Below, piece after piece: positions 42,833 through 53,278 of a DNA stretch of 64,000 bases. Position numbers and translations under genes: made by a program. The notes below the pieces were generated by a model, which had not been told where the DNA came from, searched no databases, and worked only from the letters and a program-made list of their open reading frames with translations. Source of the DNA: Lophium mytilinum (lineage: Eukaryota; Ascomycota; Dothideomycetes; Mytilinidiales; Mytilinidiaceae). Location of the stretch: NCBI GenBank assembly GCA_010093605.1, contig MU004195.1, forward strand, positions 2,708 through 66,707. The letters are read 5' to 3'. Each line of letters starts with the position of its first letter. Within the stretch, counting starts at the first letter, position 1.

Positions 42833-44771
42833 ATGGTGCTTCCTCTGAACGTGGTGACTTTGACGGCAGCTCTGCTGCTAGTTGGTGTCTGCTACAAGCT
42901 TTACACCAAGCTTTTCGCGGGCAAATACCCATTACCGCCTGGACCAAAGGCGCAGTTCTTGGTTGGGCACTATGGTATCGTCCCGGCTGAAGGACCGCAG
43001 TTTCAGTACGCCAAATGGTCGAAGGAGTTGAGTGAGTACATCCATAGTCAGGAGCGAGAAGAGGTCACGTGCTTTCCATATCCTACTCGAACGACCGCAA
43101 ATAGCAACGCTTGAGAACAAAGCGACAGATTGCTTGTGGTGAACATTTAAGGGGCTAACGACAAAACTAGATACCGATATCCTGTACTTCGAGTCCTTTG
43201 GCACAAAATGGATTGTACTCAACAGCCTCCAAGCGTCTATTGACCTTCTAGATAAACGGGGGAATAACTACAGTGATAGACCGCGTTTCATCATGAATGA
43301 TCTGTCAGTCTACTTTTCCTCAACCTTCAAATCGATGCAACCATGTTTTTTTGCATTCAATGAAGGTCGTTCTACCCCCAAACTGACCTCACCCACAGCA
43401 TGGGCTGGGCACCAACGCTCACCTGGCTCCGCTGGTCCCCTAAAATGCAGCAACACCGCAAACTCCTCCAGCCTCCATTCTCCAAGTCGAAAGTCTCCCA
43501 ATACTGCCCCCTCCAGCGCCGCGAAGCTATCAAAGCCGCCCAATCCATCCTCCGCACAAATGCCGACCCCATGGCCTGGAACAACGCCATCCGCCGCTTC
43601 GCCGTCGCCGTGGTCATAAACATCGGCTTCGGCGTCGAAATCAAAGACGACAAAAGCCCCTATATCAAAATCGCAGACGAGGCCGCGATGGCAATCAGCA
43701 ACGCAGGCGCCCCAGCGAGCAGTATCGTCGACCGATTCCCCGCCAGTGAGCACCCCTATCCCTCAACCCACCCCTTTCCTTTCTATTCCATCTAACCCTA
43801 ACGCCCCCCTTCAGCTCGCTTCCTCCCCTCCTTCCTCCCCTTCATGGAGCGCAAACGCTACGCCGAACGCTGGCGCTACGCCATCGAAAACATCACCAAC
43901 ATTCCCTTCGCGGCGACCATCGCCGACCTCGCCGCGAACCGCCGCACCAACTGCTTCGCCGCCGACCGCCTCTCGATCCACGCCTCCAACGCCGAAAAAG
44001 GCATCCCAAACGACTTCTCCCTCGCCGACATCAAGGGCGCCGCTGCCGCCATCTACATCGCCGGCAACGACACCACGCAGACCACCATCGCGCTCTTCGT
44101 GCTGTACCTCATGCAGCACCCGGCCGTGCGCGCGAAAGCGGTCGCCGAGATCGACCGCGTGGTCGGGAGCGAGCGGCTGCCGGAGTTTGCGGATATCCCG
44201 AACCTGCCGTATTTGAATCTCGTGCTGCAGGAGTGCTATCGCATGAATCCGTTGAGTCCGCTGGGGATCCCGCATGCGAGTGTCAAGGATGATGTGTATC
44301 GGGGGATGCGGATCCCGGCGGGCACGATTGTGTACCAGAATGTGTGGGCGATTACGCACGATCCGGCGGTTTATTCGCGGGCGTTTGAGTTCTGGCCAGA
44401 GCGGTACTTGAGTGTGGAGGAGGGGGGGAAGGGGGAGCCGTTTCCGGTGGGGAATTTTGGGTTTGGGAGGAGGGTGTGCATTGGGCGCAATCTGGCCGAG
44501 AATAGCATGTTTATGATGTTTGCGGTTGTGTTGGCGACGGTGGAGTTTGGGTGGCCGTTGGGGCCGGATGGGGGGGAGGAGGAGTATGAGATTGAGTGGT
44601 CGTTTAAGGGACAGGCGTCAGTACTTCTCTTTTGTCGATTTGACGAGAGGACAGATGCGAGAGAGTAAAGGCTGACGTTAACGCAGACACCCGCTACCCT
44701 TCAAATGTAGGATGGCACCGCGGAGTGCGAAGGCAGAGGCTTTGCTGATGAATGCGGACTTGTCGACTTAG
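42833..44771 (+). CDS. Cytochrome P450 monooxygenase
   Basis: Five exons (42,833-43,031; 43,171-43,303; 43,399-43,745; 43,815-44,616; 44,687-44,771) encode 521 residues. An N-terminal membrane anchor (VVTLTAALLLVGVCY) and the proline hinge PLPPGPK place it on the ER. The I-helix oxygen-activation motif is AGNDTT, the K-helix ExxR is ECYR, and the heme loop FGFGRRVCIG carries the axial thiolate C448. After the last intron the C-terminus reads HPLPFKCRMAPRS, a standard P450 ending; without splicing it would end in an unrelated tail. Substrate is unknown, and the sequence resembles fungal O-methylsterigmatocystin-oxidoreductase-like P450s only in general terms. All catalytic features are present, so it should be active, with reductase supplied elsewhere. 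Right-hand member of the motif-bearing cluster. Confidence 0.92.
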
Positions 44772-45061
44772 ATGATATGGATCATGAAGATACGCCGAGA
44801 GAAAAGAGAAGATGAACGACATAATGAAAAGCGAGCATAAGACTAGAGAAGAATGGTAAGGTGTCTGCTATGATGCCAGTCGGCGATAGGGTTCCCTAGA
44901 CGTATCAATTCAGCCGGCCAATGACTTTATGCTCGGCACGTAGACTACAAAGCCTCTCCGCCTTTGCCACATTACCACTCGCCCCGCCCAATCCGTTCTC
45001 CAATTGGTCTCAACTCATTCGGACCCCGGCCCTCTCTCCCTGTCCAACCGTCATTCGCTCC

Positions 45062-45761
45062 TCAATACGCTCTCCTTTTACTGTCATCCCCTGCTACAAA
45101 ACGCACCGGCACGAAGTAGTCATACATCTCCCCAGCAGTGTAGTACCCACTCGTATGATCCAACACCCCAATAGCCCACTGCCCCGTCCTCTGACTCCCA
45201 CTAATGGGGTAAAGCGTCACATTCGTATGGTAACCTACCACCAACAACGTTAGCATTGCTTTCATATAAGATCTGACCACTCACAAGCAATCACATTAAC
45301 AGCAACAGAAACAAAGCTAATAAAGCACAAAGCGGGTGAAATATGAGTGACGAAAAAGAAAAGGGCGACTTACCATACTCATCCTCCGGCTGCAGCGCAT
45401 GCACTGCCTCCTCCCCACCAGTGAACTTCCCGCACGGGGTGGTGGTGCACGGGTAGGCGACGATGTCGATGTCGATGGTGTGGGTTTTGAAGTAGGCGCC
45501 GGAGCAAAAGGTTAGGTTGAAGGGCTGGCGGGGTGGGTTAGCTTCTTCTCATCGAGGTACCGTTATACCGGAAGAAAGCGAGTGAGAGGAGGAGAGAGGG
45601 AATGGAGGGACGGGGAAGAGATAGAGATCACCCACCTGGCCAAGCGTGAGAGTAGCATTAGCCGCAGGACTCATGATCCCGCTGCGGCCGACCTCGCATT
45701 GCGTCGCGGCTGTTACGGCGGCGAGGAGGAATGTCGCACATAGCGAGCGTACGGAAAGCAT
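45062..45761 (-). CDS. Small secreted protein of unknown function
   Basis: Three exons (45,761-45,636; 45,524-45,374; 45,234-45,062) encode 149 residues. A clear signal peptide covers residues 1-19 (SLCATFLLAAVTAAT, with cleavage likely near Ala18/Ala19). The mature protein has cysteines at TQCEV, TFCSG, AYPCTTTPCGK, suggesting disulfides, and N-glycosylation sites in NATL, NLTF and NVTL. The rest is beta-rich, with YHTNVTLYPISGSQRTGQWA and a C-terminal YFVPVRFVAG. I do not recognise the family. Size, secretion and cysteines fit either a cell-wall-associated or an effector-like protein, but nothing in the sequence decides. The splice sites (GTGGGT, GTAAGT) are good. Confidence 0.7.
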
Positions 45762-46460
45762 GGTTGCTAGTTGCCAGTATCTGGGTGCCGGGTGGTGGGT
45801 GCTAGTAGCTGGTTGCTAGTTGCTAATCGCAAAGTAGTGTATCTCTCAACCGTAGGTCGTAGGTCGTAGGTTGAGTCACAAAATCCAGCGGAAGCAAATT
45901 TATAAAAGCACGTCCGTCAAGTGAATGCCACACAAACAATCAAAGTCCCCGTTTTCTTTCTTTCTCGGAAACCACTCCGCAGCATCCCTTCCCTCTTTAT
46001 CTCTGCAATCAAAACGCATCCGCGGCCCCACCCGCGTCGCGGCGCTGATCTTTGCCGATCCCGCAGGCACGCCCCTGGGCACCGCGTGTCGATCGCATGG
46101 GTGGAGGGGAGGGATCTTCAGGTACGTCCTGCTGGGGTGTAGCATTGCAGCTGTCCCTTGATGTTTCGTGGGAGGATGGGGCAGGAGCGACCGGACGGTA
46201 ATGCGGGTGCGGAGCGGTGTGGGTGGGTTGACGGGGGGTTCTCGGGATCAACGGGCAGGGGGAGGTCTGTGGTGGGACGTGAGCCGAGTGAGTGCATTGG
46301 GGGCTATTTAGGGAGTGAGGAGAGAGGGGCGAGATGTCGGGTGATTTTTGGGTGAGATGGATGAAGGGTTGTATGGGGTGATTGGGTAGTTGGGTTGGAG
46401 TCGGGGTTGTGGGGAATCAAATCTTAGTCTAGAAGCGCGAGAGTGTTTCTATGGGGTCTG
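45762..46460. other. Intergenic, secreted-protein promoter and G-rich stretch
   Basis: About 700 bp. 46,150-46,400 is strongly G-rich on the plus strand (runs of GGG/GGGG). No coding gene is supported. Confidence 0.4.
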
Positions 46461-47037
46461 CCGATGTATTAGAGGACCTCACACAGCGTTTTACGAGCGG
46501 AGATGCAATAAAGAGCAAGGTCTAATAATGGATGCGCAACGTAACATGATCTTCGGGATTTCAAAGCTTACCAAAGGACCTCATGCAGCGGTGTATGAGC
46601 GTATTGAGCTTCCGTGTAACTATAGATGTGGAGATAATGATAAATAGGTACTAGTCTCCAGGACTTCAGGAATGTATTGGAGGACCTTATACAGGGGTCT
46701 ACGAGTACAGTTTCTGTAGTCATTGAACATACCTCCTAGTGTAAGTATAGAAATAAACTTTTTAGATAATATCGTGATATTTGTAACCCCATTAGAGGAC
46801 TCCAAGCAGCGGCCTACTGGTGCACGTAGATCTTTTCTAGGTTACGGTGCGATCAAGGATACGAGAATGTTACTCATGTTACTGATTTAGAAACTCCATC
46901 GAGGGACCTCAAACAGTGGCCCACGATGGTAGATATACCAATCTCATGGCATCGTTTAATCAAACACATAAAAATGTCAGTTCATTCAGCACATTTAAGA
47001 ACCCATCAGCGGAGGTCAGACAGCGGCAAACGAGTGC
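46461..47037 (+). repeat. Six regularly spaced degenerate short repeats
   Basis: A motif of about 35 bp recurs at roughly 46,466-46,500, 46,567-46,602, 46,673-46,707, 46,787-46,822, 46,896-46,930 and 47,002-47,037. Cores are AGAGGACCTCA, then ACAGCGG, then TACGAG, with substitutions between copies. Start-to-start spacing is about 100-115 bp and the intervening 65-80 bp look unrelated to one another. On the plus strand most copies would read RGPxTAxYE-like peptides, but stops between them rule out one protein. The region lies between two secreted-protein genes. This is not a CRISPR array (eukaryote, degenerate repeats). Origin is unknown; a decayed tandem array or multi-site regulatory/RNA region are options. 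Confidence 0.6.
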
Positions 47038-47174
47038 AATAGAAGCAGTTCCGATGCATCATTCATTCATTATAAACTACCATAATCCCAATTAACTCCT
47101 CGCTCAGCAATCGCTCGCAGGCGCTCGCTGATGCATGCATTACCATGACCATCATTACCGGTGTTTCCACCCCC

Positions 47175-49454
47175 TCACGGCAACATAAAGCCATCCCCAC
47201 TAAGCTCATTCTCAGTCTCAATGCCGAAAGTCCCCTCGAGTGCCTCCAACACCTTCGCGTCAGCTACACCCCTCTTCTTCAACCCACTGCCCCCCAGCGT
47301 ACGCGTAACATCCCGCTTCTCGCGATACCCCTGCTTGCCATACGGCACACACTTCCCCTTGCCGCCCCACTGCGCATCCGCGACCCCCTTCCAGATCTCC
47401 GTCGCATCCACCGTCATTTCCGGCGTGTAGTAGAGCCGGCAGTCCGCCTCCTCATACTGAAACTGCAGCGGCGTGCCACTCTTATCGCCCTCACGCAGCC
47501 CATCACGGACATTCACCCCCGGCGCCGTTGCGGCGCGTGCAAACGGTGTGTCAGAGTAGTAGTCTTTCAACACGCTCTCGTTATACCGCTGCGCCTCCTC
47601 CGGTGCCGCGAGCATGACCGCTTCCTGCGCGAGCTGCTGGATGTAGCCCCACTGGTAGTTGTTCGTGCCTTTGACGCCGCCGACGGCTTGGATAGGGTTG
47701 GAGTTAGCGCGGCCGCCCATGGCGATGGCTTTGACGCCGGCTTGCTGCCGCATCAGCTCCGAGAAGATGGTGCAGGTGGAGGCGCAGTAGCCGTCGTAGA
47801 CGATGACGATGTCGGCGGCGTCGAAGGACTGCTGCGTGAAGTTGGCGCGGGGGCCGTAGCCGGTGATGTTGATGCCGCCGGAGTTGTAGGTGATGAGGAC
47901 GTCGGAGAGGTTCCAGCGCGCAATGCCGGTGTAGTTATCGCCGTTGTACACGCGGGGGGAGTACTTTTCCGGCCAAGAGGTGAAGGGTTCGTAGTTGACG
48001 TCGGCATCGGTGTGGTAGTCGAAGTAGGAGGACTGCACGTTGAGCACCGTGCTGTTGATTGTGTTCAATGTTCGAGGGTATTTTGAGGCCAAAGCGCTGT
48101 AAGACTGGCCGACGAGATCGGCTGCTTCGTGCGCACGGAAGCGAGTGGCGCCGTATGGCAGAATGTTGGGGAATAACTGCTTGAACAAGTCGTAGCCCTG
48201 CAGGATGGTACCCCCGCCATTGGCTGAAACGTCGACGATCAGCTTCTTCTTGCCGTCTTTAAGGGCTTTGGCGACAAAGTTCTGCGTTGTCTGTTGGAAG
48301 GGAACCTCAGCGGCCTCGTTTCCAACGAAATTGGGAACAGAGAGAACAGCCACGTCTTCGTAGCCTGGCGAATCGATGTAGTAGCCGTTTATGAGGTTCA
48401 ATGGGCCCTGGACGACGATAGGGGGGTACCCAGGAGGGGAAACAGTGGTTGCTGCTGCTGCTGCCGCCTCGACAACACTGCTGGGGGTTTCATCCCCGGG
48501 GCTGGCTTCGATGTTGACATTTCCTCCCGTAGCTTGGCCGGCATTGGCGAAATAGAAGTACGTATCCCGTAGCTTTTCGCCAGAATCTATGCCCCTCATG
48601 CTGACCAACACGCGAGCGTAGTTGTCAATAGTTCTTGATGTGCCGTTCGCAAACGTAAAGGTAGTCGTTGCGCCAGGCCATGCCCATCGACCACGACCAC
48701 CGCCTGTGAAGGTTCCGGTACCACTGCCAGAAGTACCAAGAGAGACTTGGGCGAGTTCGTAGAAAACGTTGTTGTAGAGGGCGTCTCGGTCCTGGAGAGA
48801 TCCCCATTGGCTCCAATCCTCAAGGAAAGAGGCTGCGTCTTTGCCGTCAATCTTCACAATAGCAGAGGGAGTGTAGGTAATGTTCTTGAAATGTTGGCCT
48901 AGCACGTCGGCGTAGGCGAAGACTGCGGGCACCTTCAAGCCATCTTCAGAAACAGAGACCAGGGGAACGGTGCGGCCAAAGTTGAAGATGGAGCCGACAG
49001 AGTCCGGAACAAGCGAGAAGTGGCCATCGTGGGCTGATTGGACCAGCTGATACAGCGCAAAGCCGAACTCATACTCGCCCTTGAAGGCTCCGCTGTTGAC
49101 TTTGGCCTCGATGTCGTCCAAGCCGGCGAAGATGTCCACGGCTTGCTGAACCTTCTCCTTGTACTCGGCAGGCGGGTTCTTGAGGAAGGCTAGGGTACTC
49201 TGCCAGTTGATATACGGCCGAATGTCTCCTAAGAGCTTCTTGGCGGAGGTGACGTTGAGCGGCACGCTCTTGATGCAGTCGTAGGCCAACTGCGCTGGGA
49301 CCGTGGGGACGGGATTAGTCTGGGCGAAATAGGCAGATGACACAGCAGCACATGGGGCTGTGTTGTTGGTGGGAGTCGCCCGAGTGTCAAGGATTGGGCT
49401 CGCAGAAGCGACGGAGAAGAGCCCAATGACGGCGGAGAAGGTGGTGAAGCGCAT
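47175..49454 (-). CDS. Secreted S41-family (CPAF-like) serine peptidase
   Basis: Single exon, 759 residues from the ATG at 49,454; an upstream in-frame start is rejected because the signal peptide (FSAVIGLFSVASA) follows 49,454 directly. The mature N-terminus is CPAF-like (CAAVSSAYFAQ, PVPTVPAQLAYDCIKSVPLN, then the N-terminal ESPGxHF-like AHDGHFSLVPD). The S41 core includes the strand LIVDVSANGGGTILQGYDLF (about residue 400-420) and the nucleophile region YDGYCASTCTIF with Ser559 as the likely catalytic serine. Many NxS/T sites and Cys are present, consistent with secretion. Fungal members are widespread in plant-associated and saprotrophic species, with unknown substrates. The chlamydial CPAF protease shares the fold only. 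Confidence 0.85.
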   Translation of the reverse strand: MRFTTFSAVIGLFSVASASPILDTRATPTNNTAPCAAVSSAYFAQTNPVPTVPAQLAYDCIKSVPLNVTSAKKLLGDIRPYINWQSTLAFLKNPPAEYKEKVQQAVDIFAGLDDIEAKVNSGAFKGEYEFGFALYQLVQSAHDGHFSLVPDSVGSIFNFGRTVPLVSVSEDGLKVPAVFAYADVLGQHFKNITYTPSAIVKIDGKDAASFLEDWSQWGSLQDRDALYNNVFYELAQVSLGTSGSGTGTFTGGGRGRWAWPGATTTFTFANGTSRTIDNYARVLVSMRGIDSGEKLRDTYFYFANAGQATGGNVNIEASPGDETPSSVVEAAAAAATTVSPPGYPPIVVQGPLNLINGYYIDSPGYEDVAVLSVPNFVGNEAAEVPFQQTTQNFVAKALKDGKKKLIVDVSANGGGTILQGYDLFKQLFPNILPYGATRFRAHEAADLVGQSYSALASKYPRTLNTINSTVLNVQSSYFDYHTDADVNYEPFTSWPEKYSPRVYNGDNYTGIARWNLSDVLITYNSGGINITGYGPRANFTQQSFDAADIVIVYDGYCASTCTIFSELMRQQAGVKAIAMGGRANSNPIQAVGGVKGTNNYQWGYIQQLAQEAVMLAAPEEAQRYNESVLKDYYSDTPFARAATAPGVNVRDGLREGDKSGTPLQFQYEEADCRLYYTPEMTVDATEIWKGVADAQWGGKGKCVPYGKQGYREKRDVTRTLGGSGLKKRGVADAKVLEALEGTFGIETENELSGDGFMLP

Positions 49455-50743
49455 GATGAAAGCGGTAGGAGAAGGAAGAAGGAGCAGAGAGAGGAAAGGA
49501 AGAGGAGACGGAGGTAGAGAGGTCAGCACGCAGCCATGGGCTGTGAGAGACTATATAGAAGGCGGAGCGGAAAAGGCACGCCAAGCACCGTGTTAGGCAG
49601 CCCGGTCAGATCGGTCAGAGCACGGGGCGGGTCTGTGGCAGTGACTTGAGCTCAAGGTTAGGAAGGTGGTGAGGCCGACTGAGGATGTGAGTGTCTCTAG
49701 GTGACGCAGGCGAGTGTCTTATGGAGAAAAAAAAGAGAGAACTAGCTCGTCGATGCACCGCCTCGGCGGGCCGGGCTGGTTGTTTAGGGGACCAAACCGC
49801 CATGTGCACGGCCAATCGGAAGCACAGCGCAGGCTAATCCCACCCCATGACGGTTGGCAACGGTGGAGCCGCCCTCGTAACTGTGGGGAGATGCCAGCCA
49901 CCGCCGCCGTGCATGGCAGATGTCATAGGCCAGCTGAGGAGGCCGGGGAAAACTAAGAAGGCCGCATTTTAGGGGGCTTGGGGCAGAGCAGCTCTACAGG
50001 GCAGGACAGAGCCTGTCCCAGCACACCATATCGACGCATGAACAACGTGGACTTGGGTTCCCCGTGCTCGTGGACGCGATTGTTTGGCAGCGAGGTCGAT
50101 TCGCGGTTGCGGCGCCGCCACGCCGCATGTCTTGGCGTTTCAGGTGGACACAGTGGAGCCCCTACCAAAGGCTGCCTCTTCCCTGCGAAACGCCGTCGCT
50201 GGACCAACCACAGCTCAACCATGGCACCGCCCATCTTAACGTCCAGCCTGCATCTCAATTCTCAACCCCCTCGGCGTTCGTCGGAGCACGATTCACGCCG
50301 CGTGCGCCTGTTTCAGACACAGCAAACCCAGATTGCCGCCTCTGTGAACCGCTGGCCTGACTTAATCCCAACCACCGGCGCCGAAGAAGAAATTGGGAGT
50401 CTCGCACAAATTGCACAAGTACCCGTCCGTTCCGACCACGCACCGTGCTGTACTGTCTCCAAGCGCCCGCCGACATCGCCTCGGCCACGCACAACTCATC
50501 ACGCAGTGGCCCGTTGAGCGCATGTCTTGGATACCATCACGGCCGTGCAACATCATACGACTGCTCAAACAGGCAGGTTGAGGCTATCCGCGTGCGGCTC
50601 TAATTACCTAAAGATCGCTGCCTGTGACGTCGTCTGCGCCCTCGTCGATCATCCCCACAGCAATACGAGATGGAAGCGATTGCCAAGCTTCCTTTGTCAG
50701 TTCTCTCTTCTTCAATTGAGAGGGCTGTCTAGATAGAGGTGTA
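49455..50743. other. Gene-poor stretch, left part
   Basis: 1.29 kb with normal GC. A 179-codon frame at 49,978-50,517 (+) overlaps other frames of similar length and has no recognisable domain. I see no supported gene. Confidence 0.4.
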
Positions 50744-50940
50744 CTATGGTATCAGGCGTATCTTTTGTATGTGGAGACTGAGGCACGTCAGCAACAGGGG
50801 ATCAAAACACAGACCAATACAAGGCTTGTCACCAATCAACTCTTCAGCATCTGCTTTACCGCGTAACCGTGCGCGTTCCGAAATTAAAGCGCCACAATCC
50901 CCACAATCCCCACATACAAAAGATACGCCTGCTACCATAG
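50744..50940. mobile_element. 197-bp MITE, Tc1/mariner-type
   Basis: Terminal inverted repeats of 31 bp (left 50,744-50,774 beginning CTATGGTATCAGGCG; right 50,910-50,940) match with a single mismatch. The element is flanked on both sides by TA (50,742-50,743 and 50,941-50,942), the target duplication of Tc1/mariner elements. The interior has no coding capacity of its own beyond a chance frame. It is not RIP-mutated, in contrast to the flanking repeat blocks, so it is recent, low-copy or below the RIP length threshold. Confidence 0.75.
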
Positions 50941-51976
50941 TATGTTGCGCCGAGCTAAGACGTGGCTGATCCAGCGCCTCTGCATGCCTTAGGTGTTCTG
51001 CGAGCTAAGCTTCAGTATGTACAATCTCTTCAACGTTTCAGATCCGTCAACGACTTTTCGAAAATCTTGACGTCAATTATGTTGGGAAGGCTTGTCCTAG
51101 CTACGATGATAGTTTCACCTTCGTGTGCTGTTACAAAGTACCTTTGCGGGCTGTTTCCTGGTTTGCTCACTTGACCCACGCGCTAAGCGAAAGGATCAAC
51201 GAGGTTGAAAATCGGGCCTCCGACACAAGATCCTCAATACGTACACCGTAAAGCATAGCCATCACCGAAGGATCGGGCTGTGCTCCAGATTCTAAACCTA
51301 CCACCCACCTCCGACCAGCATGTTAGTGTGTCACCAGGTATACACCAACCTATTACTTTCATTCGCACTGTTCCGCAGCGAAGTCATTCTGTAGACGCAC
51401 TAACATTTACAACTTCGAATTTCGAGTACCTGCCTCAAATTCTATGCACAAGCTAATACTCCTCAAGGACTTCAAGTCCCAGCACCATCTTTCTACCCGC
51501 AACTTCAAGATCATCTCAACACCCATCTATAGTATCACTGGATCTACGATAGCCGCCTCGCACACCTACTATCGACGGAAATCGGCATTAGCGCCTGCTA
51601 CCTCACCAATAGCGGTAGCCGATCTTCCGCCCCCAAGCTAAGGCTGAATTGAGACACCAGTGTCAGCAGCCTACCTAGTCCGCACACACGTACGCTTCGC
51701 GGCTATGCACTCAATGTCCGATCTTGTGCTAGACTTTGTACAGCACCTTGCTACGACTGTCTCTGAAATGATGGTTACGTTTTAGTGTGATATCGAAAGC
51801 ATGACTAGGAGGTGTCACGTGCATCGAGCACTAGGTGCGATGGTTCAACACCCAACCTACAAATCTCCCGACTTCTTGCCTCCGCCATGATGGTTACTGG
51901 TGACCAGCCGTACTTACCAATTGCTTTTATCATCCAGATCATCGCCTAGTGCATGTACCCCATCAAGATGAAAAAT
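50941..51976. other. Gene-poor stretch, middle part
   Basis: About 1 kb. A 65-codon frame at 51,444-51,641 (+) has no recognisable domain. Nothing else is supported. Confidence 0.35.
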
Positions 51977-52431
51977 TCAACCGACGTCGCTGGCCATCAA
52001 GTTCGCTAAGAGGCTGCGCATCTCTGGCTCGATCTCATTAAGTTCAACTTCGAGCATGCTGAACATCTTGACAAGCTGTCTACACTGCCTTACGCCGTCA
52101 TCCAAAAGATTCACTAGGTCTAGGCACGAGGACATACCTAGATTCTTAAGCCAGTCAACGAGCATGACAAGGTGTCTAGTATAGGCTCGCCTAATTGATG
52201 AAGCATCTGCCTGCTCTGCGCCGGAATTTCGGGCAGTACTTACGCAGGCCCCTCAGAGCGCCACTTCGTGTTACGTGCTCGCAAGCGACATTCATGAAGA
52301 CTTCATAAGATACCTCTACAGTCTGTAATTAGCTTAGGTCTAGAGTTCGCCAGACCCCTCTGCAGAGTTTGCAATTTCGTAGCCTCAGTTTTAAGTAAGC
52401 TTGTTTTACATCCTATCTGGTGAAAAGGCAT
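51977..52431 (-). pseudogene. Possible decayed or mis-spliced small gene
   Basis: On the minus strand the pieces look gene-like. An ATG at 52,431 opens an exon to 52,356 (KTSLLKTEATKLQTLQR). A 40-bp intron with a GCTAAT branch follows, then an exon 52,315-52,244 (SYEVFMNVACEHVTRSGAL) ending in a perfect GTAAGT donor. A third segment to the stop at 51,977 contains LVMLVDWLKNLGMSSCLDLV and an amphipathic helix-rich end. The only frame-compatible acceptor leaves a 28-bp intron, too short to be trusted. It is either a decayed gene or one with an unusual splice. The family is not recognised. Confidence 0.3.
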
Positions 52432-53278
52432 AGCTGAGCTCAGTTTCTTTCCCTTTTTGCGACGTTTAGAGCATGACGATTAGTAGGCCAAGGTCAATAT
52501 TTTCTTGGGAGGGGCATAATAGGTTTCATCATTCACCTACATTTCAATTGGCTTGTGTTGCGGGTAGAAGTTTCTTCACTCAGATCACGTGCTGTTTTAA
52601 CTCTTGTCTTTAGGCAGCTAAGTAGCACCTTGCAAAGGTATAAAGATCACAAAAAACGTCACCACTACGCTCTTGCTGGCTGTTGGCCTTATCCTCTGTC
52701 GAGGGTGGTCCGTGTGCGCGATAATAGGGCCTACTAGTCGGGGACATCGCCTTGGTTTTAATTGGGTAGCTCATGTCCTACAGCGTTTGGCGGCGTCCAG
52801 TAAACTAACGTGGAGATCAAGCCGCAGAACTTGGCTATAAAAATGAAATAATGGAGAAAGTACTTCGCCTCGCGGTACTGCACTCTCAGCAGAGCTAGCT
52901 CGGCATAAGTAAGAAAGTCCAAAAAAACGCTTCCTCCGTTTCACTACCACCTGTTACATCTGTGGCTTCAAGTCTGCGTTAGTTCACCGGACACAGCAAG
53001 ACCCTGTAGGTACTTATAGCTGGAGCCTTCCGCCAGTACCTGGTTGGCTCGGTGCCTTATCCGCCAAGGCGTTATCGTCTGCCTTGACCGGTCAGATTCT
53101 TTGCGCCTCCAATCCGAAGACCCCACGTCATGCAAAGTGTAATGTACAAAAAGTAAGGCTCATACCCGTTGCCCCTTTTTCAGTAAGCCCCGCTAATCGT
53201 ATCTCAGGCGTGAGACAACGACAGAGTGCATTCTCTACATTTCAAAAGAAGACCAGACTTTTTCTACCGGGACTTCAA
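52432..53278. other. Intergenic, HET gene promoter
   Basis: About 850 bp. An in-frame open stretch precedes 53,279 but begins without ATG, and conservation starts after the ATG. I see no separate gene. Confidence 0.4.

Noticed and set aside
46461-47037. CRISPR array
   Set aside because: Spacing looks superficially similar, but the repeats are degenerate, spacers are 65-80 bp, no cas genes exist and the DNA is fungal nuclear.
47145-48086. 313-codon plus-strand frame opposite the S41 peptidase
   Set aside because: Antisense shadow with a repetitive Arg/Val/Asp/Gly composition; the minus-strand peptidase explains the open frame.
49978-50517. 179-codon plus-strand frame
   Set aside because: Overlaps several other frames of similar length in GC-rich intergenic DNA, no domain, no signal peptide, no splice support.
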